This document shows positions 8,767-17,057 of a stretch of 64,000 nt of DNA, piece after piece. The position numbers were made by a program, and so were the translations under genes. Each line of letters begins with the position of its first letter. Position 1 is the first letter of the stretch. This DNA comes from Bhargavaea cecembensis DSE10 (lineage in GTDB: Bacteria; Bacillota; Bacilli; Bacillales_A; Planococcaceae), in the NCBI RefSeq assembly GCF_000348905.1, contig NZ_AOFT01000015.1, positions 1 through 64,000 on the forward strand, read 5' to 3'. The notes under the pieces are model-generated. The model saw only the letters and a list, made by a program, of their open reading frames with translations, did not search any database and was not told the DNA's origin.

Positions 8767-9636
8767 ATGAACAATCAGGATTGGAAAATTCTTGACCAGC
8801 TGTCCAGGCATCTGACGATCACGAAGGCCGCAGAAAACATGCAGCTGTCCCAGTCGACGATCACCAAACGGCTCAAGCAGATGGAAGCCGATTTTGACGT
8901 GCGGATCGTCTACCGGGGCAAAAAGGGAATTCACTTTACTCCGGAAGGGGAGTACCTTGCCCAAAGTGCAAGAGCCATCCTGAAAGAGGTTGAGGTGATG
9001 AAGGACACGCTGTGGAACATGGAGGAAGAAGTCAGGGGAACAATTAAAATCGCCGTGTCCAATTTCCTGACGAGCTTCATGATTTTCGATGTCATCGGAG
9101 CCTTCAAGGAAACGTATCCGGAAGTGGATTTCCAGATTACGACCGGATGGAGCAGGGACATGTACGAACGGCTCCGGAACGATGAGGTGCATGTCAGCTT
9201 TATCAGGGGTGATTACCAGTGGCGCGGAAGGAAACATCTGCTCTTCGAAGAAACGCTCTGTATCGCTTCGGAAAAGCCGATCCCGCTTCCGGAATTGCCT
9301 GCCGCCCCGAGGATTGATTATCAAAAAGATGCCAAGCTGGATGGGATGATCAGGAAATGGTGGGACGAAAACTTCATTGATGTTCCGAGGATATCGATGG
9401 TCCTGGACAAGGCGGAAAGCTGCAGGGAAATGATCAGGAACGGCCTTGGCTACTCGATCGTCACGAGCCTTGTGGTCCGCAACATGGAGGATATCCATAA
9501 GACTGAGCTGAAAGACCGGGACGGGAAACGGATCACTCGGGGCTCTTGGATGTTCTGTCAGGAAAAGTCGATGGATCTGAAGGCGGTAAGGAAGTTCGTA
9601 GAGTTCGTCGAAAGCTACAATTTATCAAGGCCATGA
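8767..9636 (+). CDS. LysR family transcriptional regulator (second of a pair)
   Basis: 289 residues from the ATG at 8767; GAGAGGAG (8755-8762) begins at the last base of the permease stop codon, so translation is probably coupled. The HTH (TITKAAENMQLSQSTITKRL) is close to that of the upstream LysR, as is the effector domain (TTGWSRDMYERL against the partner's HAGWSREIIGMV). The two look like a duplicated regulator flanking one permease. They could respond to different ligands or form heteromers (inference). Confidence 0.87.
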   Translation: MNNQDWKILDQLSRHLTITKAAENMQLSQSTITKRLKQMEADFDVRIVYRGKKGIHFTPEGEYLAQSARAILKEVEVMKDTLWNMEEEVRGTIKIAVSNFLTSFMIFDVIGAFKETYPEVDFQITTGWSRDMYERLRNDEVHVSFIRGDYQWRGRKHLLFEETLCIASEKPIPLPELPAAPRIDYQKDAKLDGMIRKWWDENFIDVPRISMVLDKAESCREMIRNGLGYSIVTSLVVRNMEDIHKTELKDRDGKRITRGSWMFCQEKSMDLKAVRKFVEFVESYNLSRP

Positions 9637-9737
9637 CATGAAAGTTCAGGGTTCGTCCACAGTGTGTCTGCTGGCCGGTGACTCGGGGCATCCTATTGCT
9701 GTACAATAAATGAATCAATTGACCGGAGGAGGATATA

Positions 9738-10235
9738 ATGGCCGACAGTTCAATGATTCCCCTTATCATGAACCGCACGTTTGCCAGTCAGCCGGAGAAG
9801 GTTTATGAGGCATGGCTGGTGCCGGATATCTTCAGTAAGTGGCTGTTCACTGCGGAAAACACCAATCAGGTTGCTGTGAATCAGCCGGAAGTCGGCGGAA
9901 GCTGGGAAATCGTCGACCGCCGTGAGGGAAAAGACTACAGGGCAATCGGCAAGTACCTGGAACTCGACCGTCCGAACCGGATTGTCATGACGTTCGAAAT
10001 GCCGCAATTCAGCGATGCGGCCGACGAATTGATCATCAGACTTGATGATGTTCCCGCCGGCACGGAGATGACCTTTACGCAAAACATTACCGTCCCCCAT
10101 GAAAAAGGGTGGGGAGAGTCTGAAATCGAAAAGGCCCTGCAGGAATACCATGACAGTACAGAGCAAGGCTGGGATCTGATGTTTCGTGGATTGAAGGCAT
10201 TATTGGAAACCGGAGAAAACCCTTATAAAGGATAA
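9738..10235 (+). CDS. AHSA1/SRPBCC-domain protein
   Basis: 165 residues with an excellent RBS (GGAGGAGGATATA). It has the START-like helix-grip pattern of the AHSA1 family: FASQPEKVYEAWLVPDIFSKW near the N-terminus, GGSWEI and a YRAIGKYLELDRPNRIVMTF strand region in the middle, and a long C-terminal helix ending GLKALLET. The family binds hydrophobic ligands or acts as a stress-related accessory factor; no catalytic residues can be assigned. A weak upstream -10 (TACAAT near 9701) may be its promoter. Confidence 0.82.
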   Translation: MADSSMIPLIMNRTFASQPEKVYEAWLVPDIFSKWLFTAENTNQVAVNQPEVGGSWEIVDRREGKDYRAIGKYLELDRPNRIVMTFEMPQFSDAADELIIRLDDVPAGTEMTFTQNITVPHEKGWGESEIEKALQEYHDSTEQGWDLMFRGLKALLETGENPYKG

Positions 10236-10295
10236 ACGATGCTTTTTCGCCTAAATCCTTTCGTCGCATATAAAGAAGGATTCAGAGCAAAATAA

Positions 10296-10325
10296 AAGCT
10301 GTGCGGACCAAATGCCGCACAGCTT
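10296..10325. terminator. Bidirectional terminator between convergent genes
   Basis: AAGCTGTGCGG pairs perfectly with CCGCACAGCTT around a short loop, with T-rich tails on both strands. It ends the AHSA1 gene (+) and the RraA-like gene (-). Confidence 0.85.
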
Positions 10326-10327
10326 CT

Positions 10328-10948
10328 TTATTTATTGGCCACCTTGTCCAGGTAGCGCCGGACCGCATCGATATCACCCGTGACTTCCCGTTCACGTTCT
10401 TCGTCCTTTTCCAGTTTGGAGAGGGCTCCCTGGAGAACCTCCTGTTCCTGCTCGCGCGGAACGACGGTCACACCGTCCGCGTCACCGATGACAAGATCCC
10501 CGGGACGCACGGTCACTCCACCGCAAGAAACCGGAACATTCACTTCACCGGCACCCGTTTTACTGCTTGCCGCAACGGTCGTTCCCCGTACAAAAACGGG
10601 AAATCCGAGTGCCTTGATATCGCGGACATCGCGGATGGCTCCGTCCACGACCAGTCCCGCTAGGCCGAGTGTCTGCATCATGCCGACAACGAAATCCCCG
10701 GCCACCGCCTTTGTCAGGTCACCTTTTGCATCGACGACCAGCACGTCCCCGGGGCTTGCCGTCCGCATCGCCCTGAGCATTGCGGGATTGTCGCCTGCAG
10801 GAAGCTTCACCGTGACGGCGCGTCCGGCAATCCGGTATTCCTCACGGAGCGGCTTGAGAGCAGGGTCCATATTGTTCATGCCGCCGGTCGCATCGGAAAC
10901 TGCCGTCGTCGGAACGGTTGCAAAACGGGTGATCAATTCGTCTGTCAT
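10328..10948 (-). CDS. RraA-like protein (HMG/CHA aldolase or oxaloacetate decarboxylase fold)
   Basis: 206 residues from the ATG at 10948, which follows GGAGGAGA. The RraA/HMG aldolase fold is shown by TAVSDATGG, the GDVLVVDAKGD strand, DGAIRDVRDI (Arg-Asp pair that binds metal and substrate) and GDADGVTVVP. Metal-dependent members cleave 4-hydroxy-4-methyl-2-oxoglutarate or decarboxylate oxaloacetate; others only bind RNase E, which is absent in Bacillales, so an enzymatic role is more likely. The C-terminal tail (about 180-206) is rich in Lys/Glu/Arg. Divergent from the FMN reductase gene. Confidence 0.83.
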   Translation of the reverse strand: MTDELITRFATVPTTAVSDATGGMNNMDPALKPLREEYRIAGRAVTVKLPAGDNPAMLRAMRTASPGDVLVVDAKGDLTKAVAGDFVVGMMQTLGLAGLVVDGAIRDVRDIKALGFPVFVRGTTVAASSKTGAGEVNVPVSCGGVTVRPGDLVIGDADGVTVVPREQEQEVLQGALSKLEKDEEREREVTGDIDAVRRYLDKVANK

Positions 10949-11033
10949 GATTATCTCCTCCATCAACTGGGCTGTTATGATCCTAGCAAAAAACAGTGAA
11001 TGATTCATGCAGAAAAATAATGAGTTTAAAGTC

Positions 11034-11062
11034 TTGATTTCGAGATAGAACCGATGTATAGT
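11034..11062 (+). promoter_or_regulatory. Sigma-A promoter of the FMN reductase gene
   Basis: TTGATT (11034-11039), 17-bp spacer, TATAGT (11057-11062), 41 bp before the start codon. Confidence 0.7.
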
Positions 11063-11102
11063 AAGTAACGTAAAGTAACCAACAACAAGGAGGCCAATCA
11101 AC

Positions 11103-11669
11103 ATGGCAGAAAAGCTTAACATCGGTATTATCCTCGGTTCGACACGCGAAGGCCGCGTAAGCCCGCAGGTCGGACAATGGGTCAAGGGCATCGCGGACGG
11201 CCGCGGTGACGCCAACTACGAAATCGTCGACATCGCTGACTACCAGCTTCCGTTCCTCGGCACAACCGACGGTTCGGAACCGGGAATCGCGAAATGGAAC
11301 GAAAAGCTCGCAAGCCTCGATGGCTTCGTCTTCGTCGTTCAGGAATATAACCACAGCATCTCCGGCGCTCTGAAGAACGCAATCGACTTCGCGCGCGAAG
11401 CATGGAACGACAAAGCGGCAGGAATCGTCAGCTACGGTTCCACAGGCGGCGCGCGTGCAGCGGAACACCTCCGCGGCATCCTCGGCGAACTGAAAGTTGC
11501 AGACGTGCGCACGCACCCTACACTTTCCCTGTTCACGGACTTCGAGAACTTCTCCGAGTTCAAGCCGGCTGAACTGCACCTCACAAACGTCACAGCAATG
11601 CTTGACGAAGTGAATGCATGGGCAGGCGCTCTCAAGACAGTCCGCGAAAAACAAGCGGTCAACCAATAA
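11103..11669 (+). CDS. NADPH-dependent FMN reductase / NAD(P)H quinone or azo reductase
   Basis: 188-residue flavodoxin-fold protein; ATG after AAGGAGG. The FMN phosphate loop is GSTREGRVSPQVG near the N-terminus, the flavin-contact loop is EYNHSISGALKNAIDF (about 80-95), and a Gly-rich SYGSTGGARAAEHLRG follows. These features fit the NADPH-dependent FMN reductase/azoreductase group (Pfam FMN_red), cytosolic enzymes that reduce quinones, azo dyes or free flavin. Its own sigma-A promoter and terminator make it monocistronic. Confidence 0.88.
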   Translation: MAEKLNIGIILGSTREGRVSPQVGQWVKGIADGRGDANYEIVDIADYQLPFLGTTDGSEPGIAKWNEKLASLDGFVFVVQEYNHSISGALKNAIDFAREAWNDKAAGIVSYGSTGGARAAEHLRGILGELKVADVRTHPTLSLFTDFENFSEFKPAELHLTNVTAMLDEVNAWAGALKTVREKQAVNQ

Positions 11670-11677
11670 TTGATAAG

Positions 11678-11720
11678 AAGCCCCTTCCTGCAGACAATGT
11701 TCTGCCGGGAAGGGGCTTTT
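11678..11720 (+). terminator. Intrinsic terminator after the FMN reductase gene
   Basis: AAGCCCCTTCC pairs with GGAAGGGGCTT, followed by TTTC. It lies between convergent genes, and the A-rich left flank could also serve the minus strand. Confidence 0.8.
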
Positions 11721-11732
11721 CATGTGCATGGG

Positions 11733-12512
11733 TCAGGGAAAAGCGCCGGCACTCTTGGCTGTTTCCACCGCCTGTTTAAATGAAGTAAAGGCAGTTAGCG
11801 AACTGCCTGTAGCCACTTCGGCAGCAATGTCACGTGCCGCCTTGGGAGTGATGCCGGTAACGAGCAGCCGGCAACCCATCAGTCTCAGGACATCCTGGAT
11901 GTGAAGCAGGTCAAACACCGGTGTGTCCTCATCCCAGTAGAGTCCCGAAATATCGATGATGACCGAGTGGGAATGATGCGCCTGAACGTATTCGCTCAGT
12001 TTGACCGTCAGGCGGCGATAGCGTTCGACGCTCATCTCCCCGTTCAGGGAAATGGCCGCGATTCCGTCATCGATCTCCAGGACCGGCAGTGAAAGGCGTT
12101 CAATCTCTCGTTCCTTTTCTTCCAGCCGTTTTCGCTGATTCACTTCCACAGTGACGTCGGTCTGGGTGCCGATGAAGAAAAGACGGCCGCCGGCACGGAC
12201 CGGCTCGATATGTACGCGGTTCCAGAAGGGAGTGCCGTCTTTTTTATAGTTTTTCAAGGTGACGGTGACGGCGGATTCCTGTGCGATTGCATCGCGCATT
12301 TTCTTCACATCTTTCGGGTCGGTCTCTTCGCCCTGAAGGAACCTGCAGTTGTGGCCGATGGTTTCTTCAAGTGTATACCCGGTAAGCTTCTCAAAAGTAT
12401 GATTGGCATAGATGATCGGATGGTCTTCCTGTGAAGGATCGGTGAATAGCGCGGCTGTCCGGCTGCCGTCCAGCATCGCTTCAAGGAGTGTGATCTGTGT
12501 CTCCGGATCCAT
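11733..12512 (-). CDS. ytvA: LOV-STAS blue-light photoreceptor (YtvA-like)
   Basis: 259 residues, nearly the length of B. subtilis YtvA. A PAS/LOV domain (about 5-125) contains GHNCRFLQG, with the photoactive Cys at residue 56 and the FMN-binding Asn/Arg/Gln around it, plus NYKKDGTPFWN. A linker coiled coil (about 126-147, QRKRLEEKEREIERL) leads to a STAS domain (VIIDISGLYWDEDT). YtvA forms a flavin-Cys adduct in blue light and activates sigma-B through the stressosome. A GGAGGG site lies 16 bp before the ATG, longer than usual, and no in-frame alternative start lies closer to it. An RsbR paralogue is encoded 9 kb away. Confidence 0.92.
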   Translation of the reverse strand: MDPETQITLLEAMLDGSRTAALFTDPSQEDHPIIYANHTFEKLTGYTLEETIGHNCRFLQGEETDPKDVKKMRDAIAQESAVTVTLKNYKKDGTPFWNRVHIEPVRAGGRLFFIGTQTDVTVEVNQRKRLEEKEREIERLSLPVLEIDDGIAAISLNGEMSVERYRRLTVKLSEYVQAHHSHSVIIDISGLYWDEDTPVFDLLHIQDVLRLMGCRLLVTGITPKAARDIAAEVATGSSLTAFTSFKQAVETAKSAGAFP

Positions 12513-12624
12513 TCTTTTGATGGTGCATCCCTCCTGAACCTGGCATTGTGACTATCCCCATCGTAGCATAGTTTGGAATAGAACACAGAAAGATTTGAAA
12601 ATTCCAGGTGTTGGGGGCGGTCTG

Positions 12625-12666
12625 GTGTATGTTCGCAGCCGGAAAGTGTATGTTCACTCCACCCGC
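12625..12666. repeat. Phased intergenic array D (2 units, 21-bp period)
   Basis: GTGTATGTTC begins at 12625 and again at 12646, exactly 21 bp apart, and the remaining 11 bp of the units are unrelated. The core resembles that of array C at 53271 (GTGTACTTTC). It lies between the DASS terminator and the start of the LOV-STAS gene. Confidence 0.6.
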
Positions 12667-12670
12667 CAAT

Positions 12671-12709
12671 AAAAAAGCATGCAGCCGGACTCCGGGCGCA
12701 TGCTTTTTT
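12671..12709. terminator. Terminator after the glycerate kinase/DASS operon
   Basis: AAAAAAGCATGC pairs perfectly with GCATGCTTTTTT around a GC-rich loop. T-runs on both strands; on the minus strand it ends the symporter gene. Confidence 0.85.
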
Positions 12710-12717
12710 CATGGTTG

Positions 12718-14169
12718 TTACAATCCCAGCCCCGTCCACTTCCAGTAGGTGAAGTAGAACAGCACCATGAGTGCGATATAGGCCGGGGCAAGGAGGCTGC
12801 TGAGCTTTGCAAGGTCTTTGGCGCTGAAGGAGTGATCTCCTTCCTCATAAAACAGGAGCAGAGCCTTGGAACTGACGGGCATCGTCAGGCAATAATTCAT
12901 CCCGACAAGCCCCAGGAACACGGCCGCGGCAGGATCGGCACCGATGCTGCGGGCGGTCAGGATCAGTGTCGGCACCAGCACCACGGCACGGGTCGTATGC
13001 GACGTGATGTAGAGATGGCTTGTTACCGTAACCGCGGCAAGCGCGAGGACAAGCAGCCACTCAGGGGCCTGCCCGGCAGCCAGAAGCAGTCCGGAAAGCT
13101 TCTCTTCGGCCACCTTGACGACTCCCGTGTCAATCAGGGCCGTTCCAAGCGCCGTTGCGGCAGCCACAAAGAGAATCAGGTTCCAGGATACCGACCGGAT
13201 GCCCTCTTTAAAGGTGAGGATTCCATACCGGGGTACCATTGCCACTGCGGCTCCTGCCATCGTCACGAACGCAATCCCGTAGCCATGAAGGCCGTCCGTC
13301 ATCCAGCCGATCAGCATTAGTGAAATGAGGACCAGCGTCCTTTTTTCCGGAGGGCTCATGGTTTCCGGGATCGGGGCTGCTTCCGGGTCTTCCTCCCGGA
13401 CGATTGTCTTCGTTTCCGCTTTCGGCCACATCGTCAGCCGGATGGCCAGTACAGTGATCCATGTCGCCGCCGCGGCGAACGGAACCCCCCAGATAAGCCA
13501 GCGGACAAATGAAATCGACTGGCCGGCCGCAGTCTCGAGCAGCCCGATCCCGATCAGGTGGGAACCCGCTCCGAGAAGTGTCGCGGATGTGCTCATCAGG
13601 ATAACAGCGGGCGCGAGAACGGAAAGCACCTGCCGTTCCCGTGCAGAAAAACGGCTGCCGAGCCGGTTGAGTACGGGCCTGGCCAGCGCCGCCCGTCCGG
13701 AAGTGGACGGGATGAAAAAGGAAGTGGCGAACAGCAGGCCGGTCAGCGCGTTCACCAGGCTCCCTTTTTTCCCGAAACGGCGAAGTGCCGCATGTGTCAT
13801 CCGGTCCGCAAGCCCCGAACGGGTAAAGGCTTCACCGATGACAAAGGCGCCGATCATGAGCCAGACAACAGGCTCGGCCATCGATTGGTAAAGCAATTCC
13901 GGTTCGCCCGCTTTCATCAGGATGATGAACAGGACGAGTGTGAGGGCGACATAGCCGGCAGGGAGGCGGGTTCCTGCCCAAAGAGTCATGGCGGACAGAA
14001 ATGCAAACAGGGAGACTTTTGCATCGTACCCGAGGCTTCCTGCGGGCACAATCAGCATGGCATAAAGAAGGTGCAGCCCGGCAACCGCAAGTACAGGCCT
14101 CGGGACTTGGTCCAGCAACCGCACTGCCCGCAGACTTTGCCTGCGGTGAAGTTCCGCACGTGTCGTCAT
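12718..14169 (-). CDS. DASS/SLC13 family sodium:anion symporter
   Basis: 483 residues with about 12 membrane helices. The ATG at 14169 overlaps the TGA of the glycerate kinase gene (ATGA), so translation is coupled. Motifs fit the divalent anion:Na+ symporter family: GAFVIGEAFTRSGLADRM, the FFIPSTSGRAALARP half-motif and the C-terminal TSHTTRAVVLVPTL, which match the two SNT-like re-entrant cation/substrate sites. The partner suggests uptake of glycerate, tartrate or a similar hydroxy-acid (inference). A longer reading from 14265 is possible but has no RBS. Confidence 0.85.
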   Translation of the reverse strand: MTTRAELHRRQSLRAVRLLDQVPRPVLAVAGLHLLYAMLIVPAGSLGYDAKVSLFAFLSAMTLWAGTRLPAGYVALTLVLFIILMKAGEPELLYQSMAEPVVWLMIGAFVIGEAFTRSGLADRMTHAALRRFGKKGSLVNALTGLLFATSFFIPSTSGRAALARPVLNRLGSRFSARERQVLSVLAPAVILMSTSATLLGAGSHLIGIGLLETAAGQSISFVRWLIWGVPFAAAATWITVLAIRLTMWPKAETKTIVREEDPEAAPIPETMSPPEKRTLVLISLMLIGWMTDGLHGYGIAFVTMAGAAVAMVPRYGILTFKEGIRSVSWNLILFVAAATALGTALIDTGVVKVAEEKLSGLLLAAGQAPEWLLVLALAAVTVTSHLYITSHTTRAVVLVPTLILTARSIGADPAAAVFLGLVGMNYCLTMPVSSKALLLFYEEGDHSFSAKDLAKLSSLLAPAYIALMVLFYFTYWKWTGLGL

Positions 14170-15359
14170 TGCGCAACAGTCCCTGGTTCCGTCCTGCTGC
14201 GTTCCGCGATGGCCAGGCCGATGGAAACCTGCCGGAGCACGCTTTCCGTCGTGTCTTCTATCCATTTCGGCGCTTTCCGGATCGATTTCTCCAAGGTTGC
14301 GGGTTTTTGGATAATGCTCATATACGCATCGATCCCGGCACCATAGTTCAGGTTTGCCCCTTTGCCGATCGTGCCGGCGATGGCGACGACGGGGATGTGA
14401 TGCTGTTTGGCGATCCGGGCGACCTCTGCAGGAATCTTTCCGTCAGGCGTCTGGAAATCGAGGCTTCCTTCGGCCGTGATGACAAGGTCCGCATCGGAGA
14501 TGACCTGCTCCATATTGATGTAATCGCGGATGATGTCAAAGCGGGAATGCAGCCGGGCGCCGGTGAAGGCGGCAAGGCCTGCACCGAGTCCGCCGGATGC
14601 GCCGCTTCCCGGCTGGAAACGGATGTCTTTGCCGGTTGCATCCCGGATCAGTGCGCCATAGTGCTCAAGTGCCGCGGCCAGCTGCTCCACCTGCTCGGGT
14701 GTCGCACCCTTTTGCGGGCCGAACACGCGGGCGACGCCGCGGCCGCCGCAAAGGATGTTCCGGTGATTGCAGGCGACATCGATTTTGACTGTCCCGAGAC
14801 GCGGATCGATGCCGGAAACATCAATCCGCTCCGCCTGCAACAGATCTCCGCCTCCGCAGACGGGCACAGGCAATCCACGGTGATCGAGAAAACGGACGCC
14901 TAGCGCCTGGGCCATCCCTGCGCCGCCATCTGACGTGCCGGAATCCCCGCATCCGATCAGAATGCGTTCCGCACCTTCATCAAGGGCGGAGCGGATCAGT
15001 TCCCCGACTCCATAGGTTGTCGTCCGCAGCGGATTCCTCATGTCACGGGGGACGAGAGAAAGTCCGGCCACCGCGGCCATCTCGATCACAGCGGTCTTGA
15101 TGCCCTGTTCAATGAAGAGTCCGTAGTGGCTCATCAAGGGTTCCCCGACAGGCCCGGTAACTTCCAACTGAAGCAGTTCTCCGTCTTTCAGCTTGGTAAT
15201 CGCCTTCGCGAACCCCTCGCCGCCGTCGATCATCGGCAGCATTTCCACCTGAATCTTGCCTCCGAGCCTCCGTGCACCTCTCGCCATCGCCTCTGCCACT
15301 TCTTCTGCATGAAGGCACTCTTTGAAACCTGATGGCACCATTACTATTTTCATATTCAT
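14166..15359 (-). CDS. glxK: Glycerate kinase (GlxK/GarK family)
   Basis: 397 residues; ATG at 15359 follows GGGAGGAA. It contains the family N-terminal PSGFKECLHAEEVAEAM, a GGEGFA substrate loop, GCGDSGTSDGGAGMAQALG (about 120-138) and the C-terminal ITAEGSLDFQTPDGKIPAEV. It phosphorylates D-glycerate to 2-phosphoglycerate, feeding glycolysis. The downstream DASS symporter overlaps by 4 bp, making a two-gene uptake-and-use operon. Confidence 0.92.
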   Translation of the reverse strand: MNMKIVMVPSGFKECLHAEEVAEAMARGARRLGGKIQVEMLPMIDGGEGFAKAITKLKDGELLQLEVTGPVGEPLMSHYGLFIEQGIKTAVIEMAAVAGLSLVPRDMRNPLRTTTYGVGELIRSALDEGAERILIGCGDSGTSDGGAGMAQALGVRFLDHRGLPVPVCGGGDLLQAERIDVSGIDPRLGTVKIDVACNHRNILCGGRGVARVFGPQKGATPEQVEQLAAALEHYGALIRDATGKDIRFQPGSGASGGLGAGLAAFTGARLHSRFDIIRDYINMEQVISDADLVITAEGSLDFQTPDGKIPAEVARIAKQHHIPVVAIAGTIGKGANLNYGAGIDAYMSIIQKPATLEKSIRKAPKWIEDTTESVLRQVSIGLAIAERSRTEPGTVAQ

Positions 15360-15657
15360 TTCGATTCCTCCCGGTTCGTTTATGTGTTATCGCCACTTTA
15401 TCCGCCGAAAGGGAAAATCTCCTGAGAGAATCATGAGGAAATGATGAGAAGGATAAAAATGGTTCCAAGGGACCGGAAGGAATGATTCATAAATTGTGGT
15501 TTCCCAACAATTGATAGACCGAAGAGGTGCAAGTGATCAGACACATGAACTGCAATCTGCGGAAGCTGATGGGGGGTGGGGCGGAACATTCCAACATTTC
15601 GGGCAGTTGTGCGTGAAATCCGATATAATAGAGAACAGTTGAGAGGAGGCCGATCCC

Positions 15658-16449
15658 ATGATCCGGACAATTATTTTCGACTTGGATGATACCATTCTGT
15701 GGGACAAGAAAAGCATCCAGACGGCATTCGACCGAACATGCGAATTTGCCGCGGAAAAGACCAAAGTCGATCCGAAACAGCTGGAAGAAAAGGTGCGCGA
15801 ATCGGCACGCGAGCTTTACGCTTCGTACGATACATATGAGTTCACCCAAATGATCGGCATCAATCCGTTCGAGGGGCTTTGGGGTTCTTTCGAGGATGAG
15901 GGCGATGATTTCAGGCGGATGCGCGACATCATCCGCACTTACCAGAAGGACGCCTGGACAAAGGGGCTGAAGAAAGTCGGCGTGGAGGATTACGAACTGG
16001 CGAATGAGCTGGTCGCGAAGTTCATCTCAGAACGCCGCAAAGCACCGTTTGTCTTTGATGAATCGTTCGAGGTGCTGGAAGCCCTGAAAAAGGACCACCG
16101 GCTCGTGCTCCTCACAAACGGTGCGCCTAGCCTGCAGAACGAGAAACTGACGATCACGCCGGAAATCTCGCAGTACTTCGATCTTATCGTCATCTCGGGC
16201 GACTTCGGGCGCGGAAAACCGGATGCCTCGATTTTCCGTCATGTTCTCGAGAAATCGGACACTCGGCCTGAAGAGGCGCTCATGGTCGGCGACAACCTGA
16301 TGACCGATATCCTCGGTGCCAACCGTGCCGGCATCCGCTCCGTCTGGCTGAATCGCGAAGGCACCGAACCGCATCCGGAAGTGAAGCCGACCTACGAAAT
16401 CGACCACCTCGGCAAACTGGCCGAAGTGATCAGTGATGCAAACAGATGA
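15658..16449 (+). CDS. HAD family hydrolase (YjjG/haloacid dehalogenase-like phosphatase)
   Basis: 263 residues; ATG after GAGAGGAGG. HAD motif I is IFDLDDTI with the nucleophile Asp, motif II is LLTNG, and motifs III/IV are GKPDASIF and MVGDNLMTDILGA. A helical C1-type cap lies between about 20 and 110. Substrates of this family are small phosphorylated metabolites; the exact one is unknown. A TATAAT (about 15624) just upstream is a likely -10 but lacks a good -35. The 298 bp before it up to the glycerate kinase start show no other gene. Confidence 0.87.
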   Translation: MIRTIIFDLDDTILWDKKSIQTAFDRTCEFAAEKTKVDPKQLEEKVRESARELYASYDTYEFTQMIGINPFEGLWGSFEDEGDDFRRMRDIIRTYQKDAWTKGLKKVGVEDYELANELVAKFISERRKAPFVFDESFEVLEALKKDHRLVLLTNGAPSLQNEKLTITPEISQYFDLIVISGDFGRGKPDASIFRHVLEKSDTRPEEALMVGDNLMTDILGANRAGIRSVWLNREGTEPHPEVKPTYEIDHLGKLAEVISDANR

Positions 16450-16454
16450 ACAGC

Positions 16455-16735
16455 AAGGGGCTGTCCGGAAAGTAAGTATTAATGTGAATAAGCAAACGGC
16501 ACGGACTCTGCTGACCAACGCTTTCGCTTTTGGTCGCAAAAGTGGTCGCTTACCGCGGGCCGGCGCCGAGCCCCGCGTGAAGCGGGTCTCGACAGCCCGG
16601 CTTTTCCCGCAGGACAGAAAAACCTCCTCGAAACCGCCTCGCACGAAGGAAATGCGAAGCATTTTCGAGGAGTCTTCCGGCGTCCGTGCCGTTTGCTATA
16701 TGGCGGGCTGAATTCAGGTTTTTGGACAGCCCCTT
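16455..16735. repeat. 281-bp MITE-like element with nested inverted repeats
   Basis: Non-coding. Perfect 12-bp terminal inverted repeats (AAGGGGCTGTCC at 16455-16466, GGACAGCCCCTT at 16724-16735) enclose a second perfect 15-bp pair (GCAAACGGCACGGAC at 16492-16506, its complement at 16682-16696). Inside there is a further hairpin around 16622-16676 (CTCCTCGAAA / TTTTCGAGGAG). The whole can fold as one long cruciform. No target duplication or transposase is seen, so it would be a non-autonomous element or a structured intergenic repeat. Confidence 0.7.
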
Positions 16736-16820
16736 CTTATTAAACAATTGTGCTTCCGCTTGGGCGGCAAGTCTCAAGCTGTAGACTTTTGATTCTTCGT
16801 CTCATTCTGTTTAGTTGTTG

Positions 16821-16926
16821 ATTGGAGTGAAGGGTGGCGACTCCTGCGGAAATGGAAGTGCGGGAGACCCTGCAAGGGGCTTGATGCCTTCCCCGCGGAA
16901 AGCGTCCACCCGTAACGGAAATCAGC
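16821..16926. repeat. Bacillales-type intergenic repeat (TTGGAG...CCGCGGAAAGCGTCC type)
   Basis: About 106 bp running from TTGGAGTGAAGGGTGGCGAC through CCCCGCGGAAAGCGTCCACC to CGGAAATCA. From memory this matches a GC-rich non-coding element scattered through many Bacillales genomes, usually starting TTGGAGCGGAAGGC and ending GGAGCGGAAATCA. No ORF. It lies in the 608-bp gap between the HAD gene and serA; the rest of that gap (16737-16820) shows nothing recognisable. Confidence 0.5.
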
Positions 16927-16971
16927 TGCTTACTTACTATAAAAGAATTAATAGAGAACTATACGATATAA

Positions 16972-17007
16972 AAATCTCTTCCAAAGACATGACTTCGGAA
17001 GAGATTT
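16972..17007 (-). terminator. Intrinsic terminator of the serine operon
   Basis: AAATCTCTTCC pairs perfectly with GGAAGAGATTT. On the minus strand it is followed by a TTTTATAT stretch. This is the likely end of the aminotransferase-serA transcript. Confidence 0.7.
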
Positions 17008-17018
17008 GTCTAAACATA

Positions 17019-17050
17019 GAAGGCTCCCGCCTGCGCGGGAGCCTTCTTTT
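17019..17050. terminator. GC-rich hairpin immediately after serA
   Basis: GAAGGCTCCCGC pairs with GCGGGAGCCTTC. The T-run (TTTT) is on the plus strand, so as a terminator it points towards serA; on the minus strand it is a stable hairpin 8 bp past the serA stop and may protect the 3' end. Confidence 0.6.
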
Positions 17051-17057
17051 CCTACTA

